A stretch of 10,166 nucleotides of DNA from Rhodococcus sp. (in: high G+C Gram-positive bacteria) (GCA_012515885.1 JAAYXN010000293.1:1-10166), one strand, 5' to 3'; counted from the stretch's first letter, positions 1 to 6,881 are shown. Notes: generated by a model not told the origin, from the sequence alone. Made by a program: numbers and translations.

Positions 1-915
1 CTCGCCACTCTTGTTCGTGAGCTAGAGATAGTGCTTGCCGACGGCACCATCACTCGATGCTCGCCGTCCGTTCAGCCGCAGCTGTTTGAGGCGGCGCGGC
101 TCGGTATTGGCGCGATCGGGATCATCACCGAAGTCACCCTCGCGTGTGTTCGCGCCTTCACTCTGCGCGCGGTCGAGGCGCCCGGAAGTCTCGACGAGAC
201 GCTCGAATCGCTTGAGCATGATCGCACCGCCACCGACCACTTCGAGTTCTACTGGTTTCCGCATACGCGCCGTGTCCTCACTAAACACAACACGCGTCTG
301 CCTGGCGATACCCCCGTTGATCGCATTCATCCCGTTCGCGGTTTCATCGACGACGAATTGCTCTCTAACGTGGCTTTCGGCGGACTCAATCTGCTCGGCA
401 CCGCTTTCCCCCAAGCCATTCCGACGATCAACACGTTTTCCTCGCAGGTGCTCAGTGCCCGTGAGTACACCGAGCACAGCTACCGAGTGTTTGCCTCTCC
501 GCGGCGAGTGCGGTTCCGGGAAATGGAATACGCAATACCGGTAGAAACTCTCGCTGACGTCTTGGTTGAGGTCGATCGCTGGATTGCCGCTTCCGGCACG
601 CACATCGCGTTTCCCATCGAGGTGCGCTTTGCCGCCGCCGACGACGTGTGGCTTTCTACAGCGCATGGCCGTGACAGCGCGTATGTCGCTGTCCACCAGT
701 TCCACCGCCGCGATCACCGCGCCTACTTTGACGCGGTGGAGGCGATTGCCCGCGCCGTCGATGGCCGACCGCACTGGGGAAAGCTACACAGCCGCACCTA
801 CGCAGACCTGCAGCCCACCTATAGCCGCCTCGATGACTTCAAGCAGGTCCGCGACACCTACGATCCGGCGCGCATGTTCAACAACCCCTACCTCCAGCAG
901 GTTCTGGGCTCCTAG
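1..915 (+). CDS. D-arabinono-1,4-lactone oxidase / gulonolactone oxidase-type FAD enzyme (5' truncated by window edge)
   Basis: The frame is open from base 1 to the TAG at 913-915. About 304 residues of an expected 430-440 are visible, so the N-terminal part with most of the FAD-binding fold lies outside the window. The visible start (ITRCSPSVQPQLFEAARLG, then IGAIGIITEVTL) is the end of the FAD-binding_4 (VAO/PCMH-type) domain. The rest is the ALO (D-arabinono-1,4-lactone oxidase) domain. It ends with the family hallmarks RPHWGK (about 766-783) and YDPARMFNNPYLQQVLG next to the stop. Family members oxidise aldonolactones to ascorbate-like products, or use related sugar lactones, with FAD. 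In actinobacteria some act as dehydrogenases, and the physiological substrate is often unknown. The GTG at 31 is internal and is not the real start. The flavin-linking region cannot be seen, so I cannot say whether FAD is covalently bound. The gene converges on the AMP-binding gene, with 29 nt between the stop codons. Confidence 0.88.
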   Translation, partial: LATLVRELEIVLADGTITRCSPSVQPQLFEAARLGIGAIGIITEVTLACVRAFTLRAVEAPGSLDETLESLEHDRTATDHFEFYWFPHTRRVLTKHNTRLPGDTPVDRIHPVRGFIDDELLSNVAFGGLNLLGTAFPQAIPTINTFSSQVLSAREYTEHSYRVFASPRRVRFREMEYAIPVETLADVLVEVDRWIAASGTHIAFPIEVRFAAADDVWLSTAHGRDSAYVAVHQFHRRDHRAYFDAVEAIARAVDGRPHWGKLHSRTYADLQPTYSRLDDFKQVRDTYDPARMFNNPYLQQVLGS

Positions 916-938
916 AGTCTGGGCCCCTGAACCTGAGG

Positions 939-957
939 GCACGCCTACGCGGCGTGC
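939..957. terminator. Hairpin between convergent genes, candidate bidirectional terminator
   Basis: GCACGCC (939-945) and GGCGTGC (951-957) are perfect 7-bp inverted arms around a 5-nt loop. A G-T pair (938/958) and a G-C pair (937/959) can extend the stem. It lies between two converging genes and spans the TAG of the minus-strand gene (945-947). No T-run follows on either strand, but actinobacterial terminators often lack one. The terminator role is inferred from position and structure only. Confidence 0.45.
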
Positions 958-2114
958 TCGCTATCGACGATCCGCACAAACCCCTCCGAGTCGATGGTGA
1001 CGGTATTGCCGGTGTGAAACCAGCCGCCGCGAAACCTGCGCTCAGTTTCCTGCGGCTGCAACCAGTAGCCCCGAGTCACAGCGGGACCACGGCAGAGCAA
1101 CTCCCCCCTACCCTGTTCTGCGCCTGGCCCGAAGAGCGCGATTTCCATTCCGCCGAACGGCACACCAATGCTGTCTGCATGGGTGCTCTCGTACCCGTCG
1201 GGCAGCACGAATCCGCTGCCGCACGTCTCAGTTCGACCCCACCCCGAGAAGTGACGGGCGTTAGGGAACGCGCTGCGCAGTGCTTCTTCTTCCTGCGCTG
1301 ACGCAGCGGAGTAGTCAATCCACCGCACAGCTCGACGACCGAAATCGGTCACCGGATGCCGGGTAGTCACATCTGCGAGCACCGTCGGTGACGCGGTGAG
1401 TACGTCCGCGCCTGTTGAGCGCCAATACACCGGGTCAACGCGTTCGGTAATGACGGCGGTGCCGCCAACAACGAGCGTCGACAACAGTTCGACCACCATC
1501 GTGATGGGCGTGACGGCCGTGGTCACCATCAAATTGCACAGGCCGCCGTCATCGAAACCACGGGCGTGCACGATCGATTCGACTGCGGAAAGCACGTTTT
1601 CGTTGCTGAGTTCCACACCGAAACCGCTGCCGTTGTAACAGAGCAGAGCCAATTCGTCTGGGCTGGCGCCGTCGTCGATAAACGAAGTGCCTTCCGGCAG
1701 TGCACCATCGAGAACGAACGACGCTCCGCTGTCAAGGATTTTCGCATCGGTGGTCGGTGCGCCTACCGGCATCGGCACGGGGACACCACCGGCAAGTATG
1801 GCCCCGACGAATGCTTCTACCCACCGCACCGAGTGCGCGCCACCAATGACGATGCGGTCACCGATTGCCGCACCCTGGGTTTTCAATCCACCGGCGATGT
1901 GTGCGGCGTTAGCCCACAACTGCGCATAGGTGGTGGATCGCATTCCGTCCTTGACCGCAACGCGCCGCGGATACTTGTGGACGATGACGTCGAGAAGTTC
2001 GCTGAGCGACGGATAGAGACCGTCATAGTGGAGCAGGCCGTCGTCCTCGCGGGTGATGCGAGGATCGGAATACAGCCGAGCGATTGCGGGAAACTCGACC
2101 AGCCCTGACGGCAT
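945..2114 (-). CDS. Short, degenerate AMP-binding (acyl-CoA synthetase-like) protein lacking the C-terminal subdomain
   Basis: This 389-residue protein has the N-terminal fold of the ANL adenylate-forming superfamily (usual length 500-550). Recognisable parts, numbered from the ATG at 2114, are YPSLSELLD (about 34-42), the A5-like GWGRTET (about 292-298), the A6-like GELLCRGPAVTRGYW (about 337-351) and the A7-like HTGNTVTIDSEGFVRIVD (about 367-384). Three features are abnormal. The P-loop (A3, normally TSGTTGxPKG) is reduced to YNGSGFGVE with no lysine. The ribose-binding Asp of TGD is Asn (TGN). The protein ends just after A7, so the mobile C-terminal domain with the A10 catalytic lysine is missing. 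I chose ATG 2114 because GGAGG (2120-2124) lies 5 nt upstream. The in-frame GTG at 2126 overlaps that ribosome binding site and is probably part of it. It may follow the MFS gene in one transcript (132-nt gap) or use its own promoter. Adenylation activity is doubtful; a ligand-binding or regulatory role, or decay, is possible. Confidence 0.75.
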   Translation of the reverse strand: MPSGLVEFPAIARLYSDPRITREDDGLLHYDGLYPSLSELLDVIVHKYPRRVAVKDGMRSTTYAQLWANAAHIAGGLKTQGAAIGDRIVIGGAHSVRWVEAFVGAILAGGVPVPMPVGAPTTDAKILDSGASFVLDGALPEGTSFIDDGASPDELALLCYNGSGFGVELSNENVLSAVESIVHARGFDDGGLCNLMVTTAVTPITMVVELLSTLVVGGTAVITERVDPVYWRSTGADVLTASPTVLADVTTRHPVTDFGRRAVRWIDYSAASAQEEEALRSAFPNARHFSGWGRTETCGSGFVLPDGYESTHADSIGVPFGGMEIALFGPGAEQGRGELLCRGPAVTRGYWLQPQETERRFRGGWFHTGNTVTIDSEGFVRIVDSEHAA

Positions 2115-2119
2115 CGCCA

Positions 2120-2124
2120 CCTCC
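2120..2124 (-). promoter_or_regulatory. Ribosome binding site GGAGG that decides the start at 2114
   Basis: On the minus strand GGAGG is followed by 5 nt and then the ATG at 2112-2114. The in-frame GTG at 2124-2126 shares its last G with this motif and has no Shine-Dalgarno of its own, so the shorter protein is preferred. Confidence 0.6.
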
Positions 2125-2179
2125 ACGGGAACTGCCGCACGAATCTTAGTGACCCGGCGCGACGGCGTAGTTTCGATCG

Positions 2180-2185
2180 ACTATA
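2180..2185 (-). promoter_or_regulatory. Candidate -10 box (TATAGT) for the AMP-binding gene
   Basis: TATAGT on the minus strand lies about 65 nt upstream of the ATG at 2114, inside the 132-nt gap after the MFS gene. It is the same hexamer as the -10 box proposed for the MFS gene itself. An 8-bp palindrome TCGATCGA (2173-2180) overlaps its downstream edge. I see no convincing -35 at 16-18 nt. Read-through from the MFS gene is an alternative. Confidence 0.25.
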
Positions 2186-2246
2186 GGGCGGAAAGGGGCA
2201 TTTCGGGAGATGTTTTTCACTAAGTCCCAATAACCCGCGGCAGCGA

Positions 2247-3677
2247 TTAGTTTTTCTGGTCGCGGATGGGGCGAGCGAAAGAAATGGATGCGACAAACCC
2301 GATCAGCAATACCGCGGCCGGTAGCCAGACTGATTGCGACATCGCCAGACTGAAGGGCTCGCGAATCGCTTCGGGGAGGTGCTGGACGTCGTCCTGTTCG
2401 GATCCGCCGGTCAGTCCCTGAGCCGAGAGCCTAAGGGTAATCAGAGCGCCGATCGCGGAACTCCCCAACACCGCGCCGACCTGACGGGTGGTGTTGTAGA
2501 CACCGGAGCCTGCACCAGCCTGATCAACCGGCAGGTTGTGGGTGGCGGTGGCGGCCAGCGGCGACCAAATGCACGCATTCGCGAGACCAATGAGCGCGAT
2601 CGGCAAAAGCAGCTGCCAGGTGGGCGAATCAGGAGTCATTACCAGCGCGAGCCAGCCCAACGCTATAGCGAACAAGGCGAAACCGGTGCTTGCGATGTAC
2701 CTCGGGTGCATGCGGTCGACAAGTTTGCCCACAAACGGCGCACACACACCGGTGATAACAGCCATCGGGACCATCAGTAGCGCAGCGCCGGTCGGGGAAA
2801 GCCCGCGCACCCCCTGCGCGTAAAACATCAGTGGCAGCACCATTGATGTCACGGAGAATCCCATCGCACTGATCGCGATATTGGCGAGCGAAAAGTTGCG
2901 GTCCTTAAACAGAGCGAGCGGAACGAGCGGCTCGTCGTGGTTGCGAGACTGATTAACCACGAACACTGCCAGCACCAGCACTCCCGCACCGATACAGAGC
3001 CACACGCCCGCGGCCCAGTTGTAGGTGCTGCCTTCTTGGATGCCGAACACCAGCAAGAACATGCCGATACCGCTGAGGATGACGCCCACCATGTCGAAGC
3101 GGTGCGAGTGGGTGGGCAGAGCCGGAACCAGGAACCATGCGAGCCCGAACGCGATGATGCCCACCGGAACGTTGACAAAGAAGATCCACTGCCAGCCAAG
3201 GCTGTCGACGAGGACACCACCGGCGAGTGGGCCAACAAGTGTCGCCACACCGGCCACCGCACCCCACAAACCCATTGCCGTACCGCGGCGATCGGGTGGA
3301 AACGTGCGGGTGATGACGGACATCGTTTGCGGCGTCATCAGCGCGGCGCCGAAGCCTTGGCAGGCGCGGGCGACGATGAGCGTCGAAATATCTCCTGAAA
3401 CGCCACACCAGAACGACGCGCCGGTAAATATCACCAGCCCCAGCAGGTAAATATTCTTGGGACCAAAGCGGTCGCCGAGCCTGCCTGTCACCAGCAGAGG
3501 AACCGCATAGGTGAGTAGGTAGGCACTGGTCACCCACACGACCTGGTTCACGTCCGCCTTGAGGTCGGCCATGATTGCGGGGTTGGCGACAGCAACAATC
3601 GTGCTGTCCACCAGGATCATGAAGAATCCAAGGACAAGCGCCCACAACGCGGGCCAAGGACTGCGGGTGGCTTCCAT
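2247..3677 (-). CDS. MFS drug efflux transporter, DHA2 (14-helix, EmrB/QacA) family
   Basis: This 476-residue, strongly hydrophobic protein has the DHA2 proton-antiporter pattern and the usual length for the family. Visible motifs are the TM1 motif LVDSTIVAVANPAI with its acidic residue at D24 (motif D1), motif A GRLGDRFGPK (65-74), the TM4 region RACQGFGAALMTPQTM, and antiporter motif C around GVATLVGPLAGG (143-154), followed by WQWIFFVNVPVG, a segment very typical of DHA2 pumps. The final helix ends near residue 470 and a short polar tail follows. Family members sit in the inner membrane and export lipophilic drugs, dyes or antibiotics in exchange for protons. The substrate cannot be read from the sequence. 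Translation starts at ATG 3675-3677 with no Shine-Dalgarno, but a TATAGT -10 box sits 8 nt upstream, so the mRNA is probably leaderless or nearly so. The gene is divergent from the quinone-reductase-like gene and shares a 110-nt promoter region with it. Confidence 0.92.
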   Translation of the reverse strand: MEATRSPWPALWALVLGFFMILVDSTIVAVANPAIMADLKADVNQVVWVTSAYLLTYAVPLLVTGRLGDRFGPKNIYLLGLVIFTGASFWCGVSGDISTLIVARACQGFGAALMTPQTMSVITRTFPPDRRGTAMGLWGAVAGVATLVGPLAGGVLVDSLGWQWIFFVNVPVGIIAFGLAWFLVPALPTHSHRFDMVGVILSGIGMFLLVFGIQEGSTYNWAAGVWLCIGAGVLVLAVFVVNQSRNHDEPLVPLALFKDRNFSLANIAISAMGFSVTSMVLPLMFYAQGVRGLSPTGAALLMVPMAVITGVCAPFVGKLVDRMHPRYIASTGFALFAIALGWLALVMTPDSPTWQLLLPIALIGLANACIWSPLAATATHNLPVDQAGAGSGVYNTTRQVGAVLGSSAIGALITLRLSAQGLTGGSEQDDVQHLPEAIREPFSLAMSQSVWLPAAVLLIGFVASISFARPIRDQKN

Positions 3678-3685
3678 TGATTCGA

Positions 3686-3691
3686 ACTATA
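3686..3691 (-). promoter_or_regulatory. -10 box TATAGT of a (near-)leaderless MFS promoter
   Basis: TATAGT on the minus strand fits the actinobacterial TANNNT -10 pattern and lies 8 nt before the ATG at 3677. This places transcription initiation at, or 1-2 nt before, the start codon. That agrees with the missing Shine-Dalgarno. No -35 close to TTGACA is present at 16-18 nt, which would fit an activated or weak promoter. Confidence 0.5.
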
Positions 3692-3724
3692 CGGCGCGAG
3701 CGGCGCTGACGGACCGCGCGGCGA

Positions 3725-3747
3725 GATTAGTGAAATTGCAACTAATC
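3725..3747. promoter_or_regulatory. Perfect 7-9-7 inverted repeat, putative operator between divergent genes
   Basis: GATTAGT (3725-3731) and ACTAATC (3741-3747) are perfect inverted arms around the 9-nt spacer GAAATTGCA. The element is AT-rich against a GC-rich background. It sits between the two divergent start codons, directly upstream of the proposed -35 of the plus-strand operon and about 34 nt upstream of the MFS -10 box. Its size and the TTAGTTGCAA core on the minus strand resemble operators of MarR- or TetR-type repressors. No regulator gene is in the window, so the protein partner is unknown. Confidence 0.55.
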
Positions 3748-3751
3748 ACAG

Positions 3752-3781
3752 GTGTCAGCACCCACCTCAGCTCGCTAACGT
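3752..3781 (+). promoter_or_regulatory. Leaderless-type promoter of the quinone-reductase/ABC operon
   Basis: The -10 box TAACGT (3776-3781, TANNNT type) is followed by exactly 6 nt and then the GTG start at 3788. The start codon would therefore itself be +1. GTGTCA (3752-3757) matches the -35 consensus TTGACA at 4 of 6 positions with an 18-nt spacer. No Shine-Dalgarno precedes the GTG, as expected for a leaderless mRNA. A small GGTG-tcag-CACC repeat (3751-3762) overlaps the -35. Confidence 0.5.
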
Positions 3782-3787
3782 AGAACA

Positions 3788-4876
3788 GTGAGCAACAGCA
3801 GATCCGACGGCGACGCGTCACCGAGTGACGTCGGGAAGGGCGAAGTATCGCCAGGCGAATCCGGGACATACATCGACCCGGGCAAGCCGTTTGTCCGCGA
3901 TACCCGCTACATCAACACCCGCATTACTGCCGATGGCCGCGACGGATACCCAGTTGAAGCTGGCCGCTACCGCCTCATCGCGGCCCGCGCCTGTCCGTGG
4001 GCACACCGCACCCTGATTGTGCGACGGCTACTCGGCCTTGAAGATGCACTGTCGCTAGGACTATGCGCTCCGGTGCATGACAAGAACAGTTGGACTTTTG
4101 ATCTTGACCCGGGAGGTGTTGACCCGGTGTTGGGGATTCACCGGCTCCAGCAGGCGTATTTCGCTCGCTTTCCGGACTATCCACGCGGCATTACCGTCCC
4201 GGCGATCGTCGACATCCCTTCCGGAGAAGTGGTGACCAACGACTTCGCGCGCATCACCCTCGATTTCTCGTCGCAGTGGACGGCGTATCACCGCGCTGGC
4301 GCCCCTGACCTCTACCCGCCGCATCTCCGCGATGACATTGATGAGATATCTGATCGCGTGTTCCGCGACGTCAACAACGGGGTCTATCGCTGCGGATTCG
4401 CGGGCAGTCAAGCCTCGTATGAGCGTGCCTATGACCGACTTTTCAGCGGCCTTGACTGGCTCACTGATCGGTTGAGCCAGCAGCGGTATCTCGTCGGGGA
4501 CACCATCACCGAGGCAGATATACGTCTGTTCACCACGCTGGTGCGCTTTGACCCGGTTTATCACGGACACTTCAAATGCAATCGCAGCAAACTTTCCGAA
4601 ATGCCCGTTCTTTGGGGCTATGCGCGAGACCTGTTCCAGACTCCCGGGTTTGGCGACACCGTCGATTTCCAGCAGATCAAGCAGCACTACTACATCGTCC
4701 ATTCAGACGTGAACCCGTCACAGATCGTGCCGAAAGGCCCGGACCTATCAAACTGGCTACAACCGCACTGGCGTGAAGAACTCGGTGGACGACCATTCGG
4801 TGATGGCACGCCCCCGCCGCCACCGCGACCCAGTGAAGTCGTCCCGCCCGTAACCTCACCTACCCTCGAAGGATGA
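3788..4876 (+). CDS. Glutathionyl-hydroquinone reductase-like protein (Xi-class GST, ECM4/YqjG family)
   Basis: The 362-residue protein has the full architecture of the S-glutathionyl-hydroquinone reductase family. An N-terminal thioredoxin-like domain carries the catalytic motif CPWAHRT (Cys69) and the GRYRLIAAR strand. TVPAIVDIPSGEVVTNDF follows. The C-terminal all-helical GST domain contains RYLVGDTITEADIRLFTTLVRFDPVYHGHFKCN, then GFGDTVDFQQIKQHYYIVH, then NPSQIVPKGP, a near-consensus family ending. These enzymes reductively remove a thiol from conjugated hydroquinones, a recycling or detoxification step in the cytoplasm. Actinobacteria of this group use mycothiol rather than glutathione, so the true thiol partner here is probably different (inference). 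After the family domain comes an unusual proline-rich tail containing PPPPPRP. The GTG start at 3788 is supported by the leaderless promoter 6 nt upstream. It is the first gene of a four-gene operon, and its TGA overlaps the next ATG (ATGA). Confidence 0.88.
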   Translation: MSNSRSDGDASPSDVGKGEVSPGESGTYIDPGKPFVRDTRYINTRITADGRDGYPVEAGRYRLIAARACPWAHRTLIVRRLLGLEDALSLGLCAPVHDKNSWTFDLDPGGVDPVLGIHRLQQAYFARFPDYPRGITVPAIVDIPSGEVVTNDFARITLDFSSQWTAYHRAGAPDLYPPHLRDDIDEISDRVFRDVNNGVYRCGFAGSQASYERAYDRLFSGLDWLTDRLSQQRYLVGDTITEADIRLFTTLVRFDPVYHGHFKCNRSKLSEMPVLWGYARDLFQTPGFGDTVDFQQIKQHYYIVHSDVNPSQIVPKGPDLSNWLQPHWREELGGRPFGDGTPPPPPRPSEVVPPVTSPTLEG

Positions 4877-5667
4877 CGCCAGGAAATACAGATCCAGCGC
4901 GAGAGCAGCGACACTGCGGCGAACTTGTAGTCGCCGGCACCGAACCGTCACGTTCGGCCGAACCTCCGAGCGTGATTGAGCGAACTGTCGCATCAGCGCT
5001 CGATAACGGCGCTCGCCTACAAGCGCCTGCAGTGCGGCGATATGTCGCGCGGGCACGCCGGGCACATCCCGACGAGTCGCCCGCACAGATCATCGCGCGG
5101 ATGGAGAAACTCTTCCTGAGAACAGTCACCGGCAGCGGCAGCGCGGTAGGTGCCACCGCCGCGGTCCCCGGTGTCGGCACGATCGCAGCCGTCGCTGCTG
5201 TCGGCGCCGAATCGATCCTCTTCCTGGAAGCTTCCGCTCTGCTCACCCTCGCGGTCGCAGAAGTCCACGGAGTACCCGCCGCCAACCGTCAACAGCGGCG
5301 CGCACTCGTACTGACCGTCGCCCTCGGCGAAGCGGGGATGGAAGTGGTTCAGCGAGTGACCGGAGTGCACGGAACCAACTGGGCGGGCGCCGTCACCGGA
5401 AAAATGTCGGGAACCGCGCTACGCACCATGAACAACACGCTGCTGCGTAAATGGGTCACGAAGTATGCGGCGAAACGCAGTGCACTTGTCCTTGGGAAAT
5501 TGGTCCCCGCGGGAGTCGGAGCGGTCATCGGTGGCGTCGGCAACCGTGCCATCGGCAAGCGCGTAATCGGGCATTCGCGCACCGCTTTCGGTCCCGCTCC
5601 CGCTACCTGGCAAGATTCGACCAGCCCAGCTAATGGGCCCGCCACACACAGGGGAGGACACGAGTGA
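4873..5667 (+). CDS. EcsC-like hypothetical protein, Ala/Gly-rich
   Basis: I do not recognise a characterised homologue of this 264-residue protein. The first 60 residues are polar. Then comes a basic helix-like stretch, RRYVARARRAHPDESPAQIIARMEKLFLR (split here as about 55-68 and 69-83), and a hydrophobic Gly/Ala-rich block, GSAVGATAAVPGVGTIAAVAAVGAESILFLEASALLTLAVAEVHGV (about 90-134 in all). A conserved-looking C-terminal part includes LLRKWVTKYAAKRS (190-203) and LVPAGVGAVIGGVGNRAIG (about 210-228). The AxxxPGVGT-type block and the VPxxGAVIGGxxN ending resemble the EcsC family, whose founding member is encoded with an ABC transporter in Bacillus. The resemblance is by eye only. The hydrophobic blocks suggest membrane association rather than classic spanning helices. 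The ATG overlaps the previous stop (ATGA). A GAAGG directly abuts it, too close for a normal ribosome binding site, so translation is probably coupled to the upstream gene. It ends in a GTGA overlap with the ABC ATPase gene, which supports a role with the transporter. Confidence 0.7.
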   Translation: MTPGNTDPAREQRHCGELVVAGTEPSRSAEPPSVIERTVASALDNGARLQAPAVRRYVARARRAHPDESPAQIIARMEKLFLRTVTGSGSAVGATAAVPGVGTIAAVAAVGAESILFLEASALLTLAVAEVHGVPAANRQQRRALVLTVALGEAGMEVVQRVTGVHGTNWAGAVTGKMSGTALRTMNNTLLRKWVTKYAAKRSALVLGKLVPAGVGAVIGGVGNRAIGKRVIGHSRTAFGPAPATWQDSTSPANGPATHRGGHE

Positions 5668-6881
5668 ACTTTTCGACCCCACAGGCCGCCTCGTTCGGCA
5701 CCGGGTTTGACGCGACATCAGGTGCGCCGCCGTCGCCAATCGAGGTGCGCGAACTCACCAAGTTCTACAAGGGAGTGCCCGCAGCCGCGGAACTGTCGTT
5801 CGCTGTTCCGCGCGGCACCATCACCGGTTTCCTTGGGCCCAACGGCTCAGGCAAGTCCACGACGCTGCGCATGATCATGGGACTCACGCGCCCCACATCC
5901 GGCTCAACCCTGATTGAGGGTGTGCCGTTCGAGTCGCTGCCCGATCCCGGCCGTACGGTCGGCGCGGTCCTCGACGCCAACACCCTGCACGCCAAACGCA
6001 CAGCCATCGACCACCTGCGGGTGTATGCCCCAGCGATTGGTGTGCCGGACAAGCGAGCCGACGAAGTCCTCGACCTCGTCGGACTCAGCGCGGTTCGCAA
6101 ACGCAAAGTCGGCGAGTTTTCCCTCGGTATGCGTCAGCGATTAACGTTGGCGACGGCCCTTTTGGGTGACCCGCGCATCCTCGTACTCGACGAACCCGCC
6201 AACGGACTCGACCCCGAAGGGATCGCGTGGCTACGGAAGTTCCTGGAAGGGTTCGCGGCAACCGGACGCACCGTCCTGATCTCTAGCCACCTGTTGCGCG
6301 AGGTCGAGCAGATGGTCAATTACGTACTGATTCTCAGCCGCGGCTCCCTCGTGTACCAGGGTCGAATCGATGACTTACGCCGCTCTCAGCACAGCCGACT
6401 TCTCGTCGCCTCCTCCAATCCCCCAGCACTAGCGACCGCTTTGGCTGCGCGCGGATTCACGGATGCCCGCTCACTGACTGATGGGCGGCTTGCTGTCGTT
6501 GGCCTCGACGCCCCCACCTTGCAGTCCGTGGCTTCCGAAGCCGAAGTGACAGTGTTTGGTGTCGTGCAGGAACAGGTGGACCTTGAGCAGTTGTTCTTGG
6601 CGATGACGGCACCGCAGTACATCGCTGGCGCTTCCCTCGCCGCACCGGGCGGCTACGGCCCGCCCACTCCCCCCGCTATCGCGCCTGCCGGATACGGGAT
6701 GCCCCCAGCGGGCTATGGCGGTGGCTATCCAATGCCCCAGGGATACGGACCGCCACCTCAGGGCGCGCAGCCGTACGGTCCCGCGCCCACCTACCCTCCT
6801 TCGCCTCCCGCTACTCCCTCTCCCCCCTCCGCCACTCCCCCGAGCGGATATCCGCAGCAGCAGACCGGAGGCCCCCAGTGA
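5664..6881 (+). CDS. ABC transporter ATP-binding protein with Pro/Gly/Tyr-rich C-terminal tail
   Basis: The 405-residue protein carries a complete nucleotide-binding domain of the CcmA/drug-exporter type. It has Walker A GPNGSGKST (58-66), signature FSLGMRQRL (152-160), Walker B ILVLDEP (172-178) followed by ANGLDPEG, and the H-loop histidine at 209 (SSHLLREVEQM). The usual Q-loop glutamine is not obvious near GAVLDANTLHAKRT, which is common in this subfamily. Residues about 240-320 form the accessory domain seen in ABC-2 ATPases. Residues 328-405 are a low-complexity tail with repeated GYG, PPP and PYGP units, which is not part of the ATPase fold. It energises the permease encoded next and acts on the cytoplasmic face of the membrane. 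GTG 5664 is chosen because GGAGGA (5653-5658) lies 5 nt upstream. It overlaps the preceding stop (GTGA), and its own stop overlaps the permease start. The exported substrate is unknown. Confidence 0.93.
   Translation: MNFSTPQAASFGTGFDATSGAPPSPIEVRELTKFYKGVPAAAELSFAVPRGTITGFLGPNGSGKSTTLRMIMGLTRPTSGSTLIEGVPFESLPDPGRTVGAVLDANTLHAKRTAIDHLRVYAPAIGVPDKRADEVLDLVGLSAVRKRKVGEFSLGMRQRLTLATALLGDPRILVLDEPANGLDPEGIAWLRKFLEGFAATGRTVLISSHLLREVEQMVNYVLILSRGSLVYQGRIDDLRRSQHSRLLVASSNPPALATALAARGFTDARSLTDGRLAVVGLDAPTLQSVASEAEVTVFGVVQEQVDLEQLFLAMTAPQYIAGASLAAPGGYGPPTPPAIAPAGYGMPPAGYGGGYPMPQGYGPPPQGAQPYGPAPTYPPSPPATPSPPSATPPSGYPQQQTGGPQ

Noticed and set aside
22..774. 250-codon minus-strand frame opposite the lactone oxidase gene
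   Set aside because: It is a shadow of the real plus-strand gene, whose protein has clear ALO-domain motifs to its last residues.
1566..2108. 180-codon plus-strand frame opposite the AMP-binding gene
   Set aside because: The composition is His/Arg/Asp-rich shadow-like with no motif. The minus strand encodes the recognisable AMP-binding motifs and has the ribosome binding site.
4061..4702. 213-codon minus-strand frame opposite the quinone-reductase-like gene
   Set aside because: It is antisense to a near-consensus GST-family protein, with no domain of its own.
3788..4876. Lactone oxidase, pump and quinone reductase as a biosynthetic gene cluster
   Set aside because: No core biosynthetic enzyme is present, the genes lie on different strands with separate promoters, and kgd next door is a housekeeping gene.
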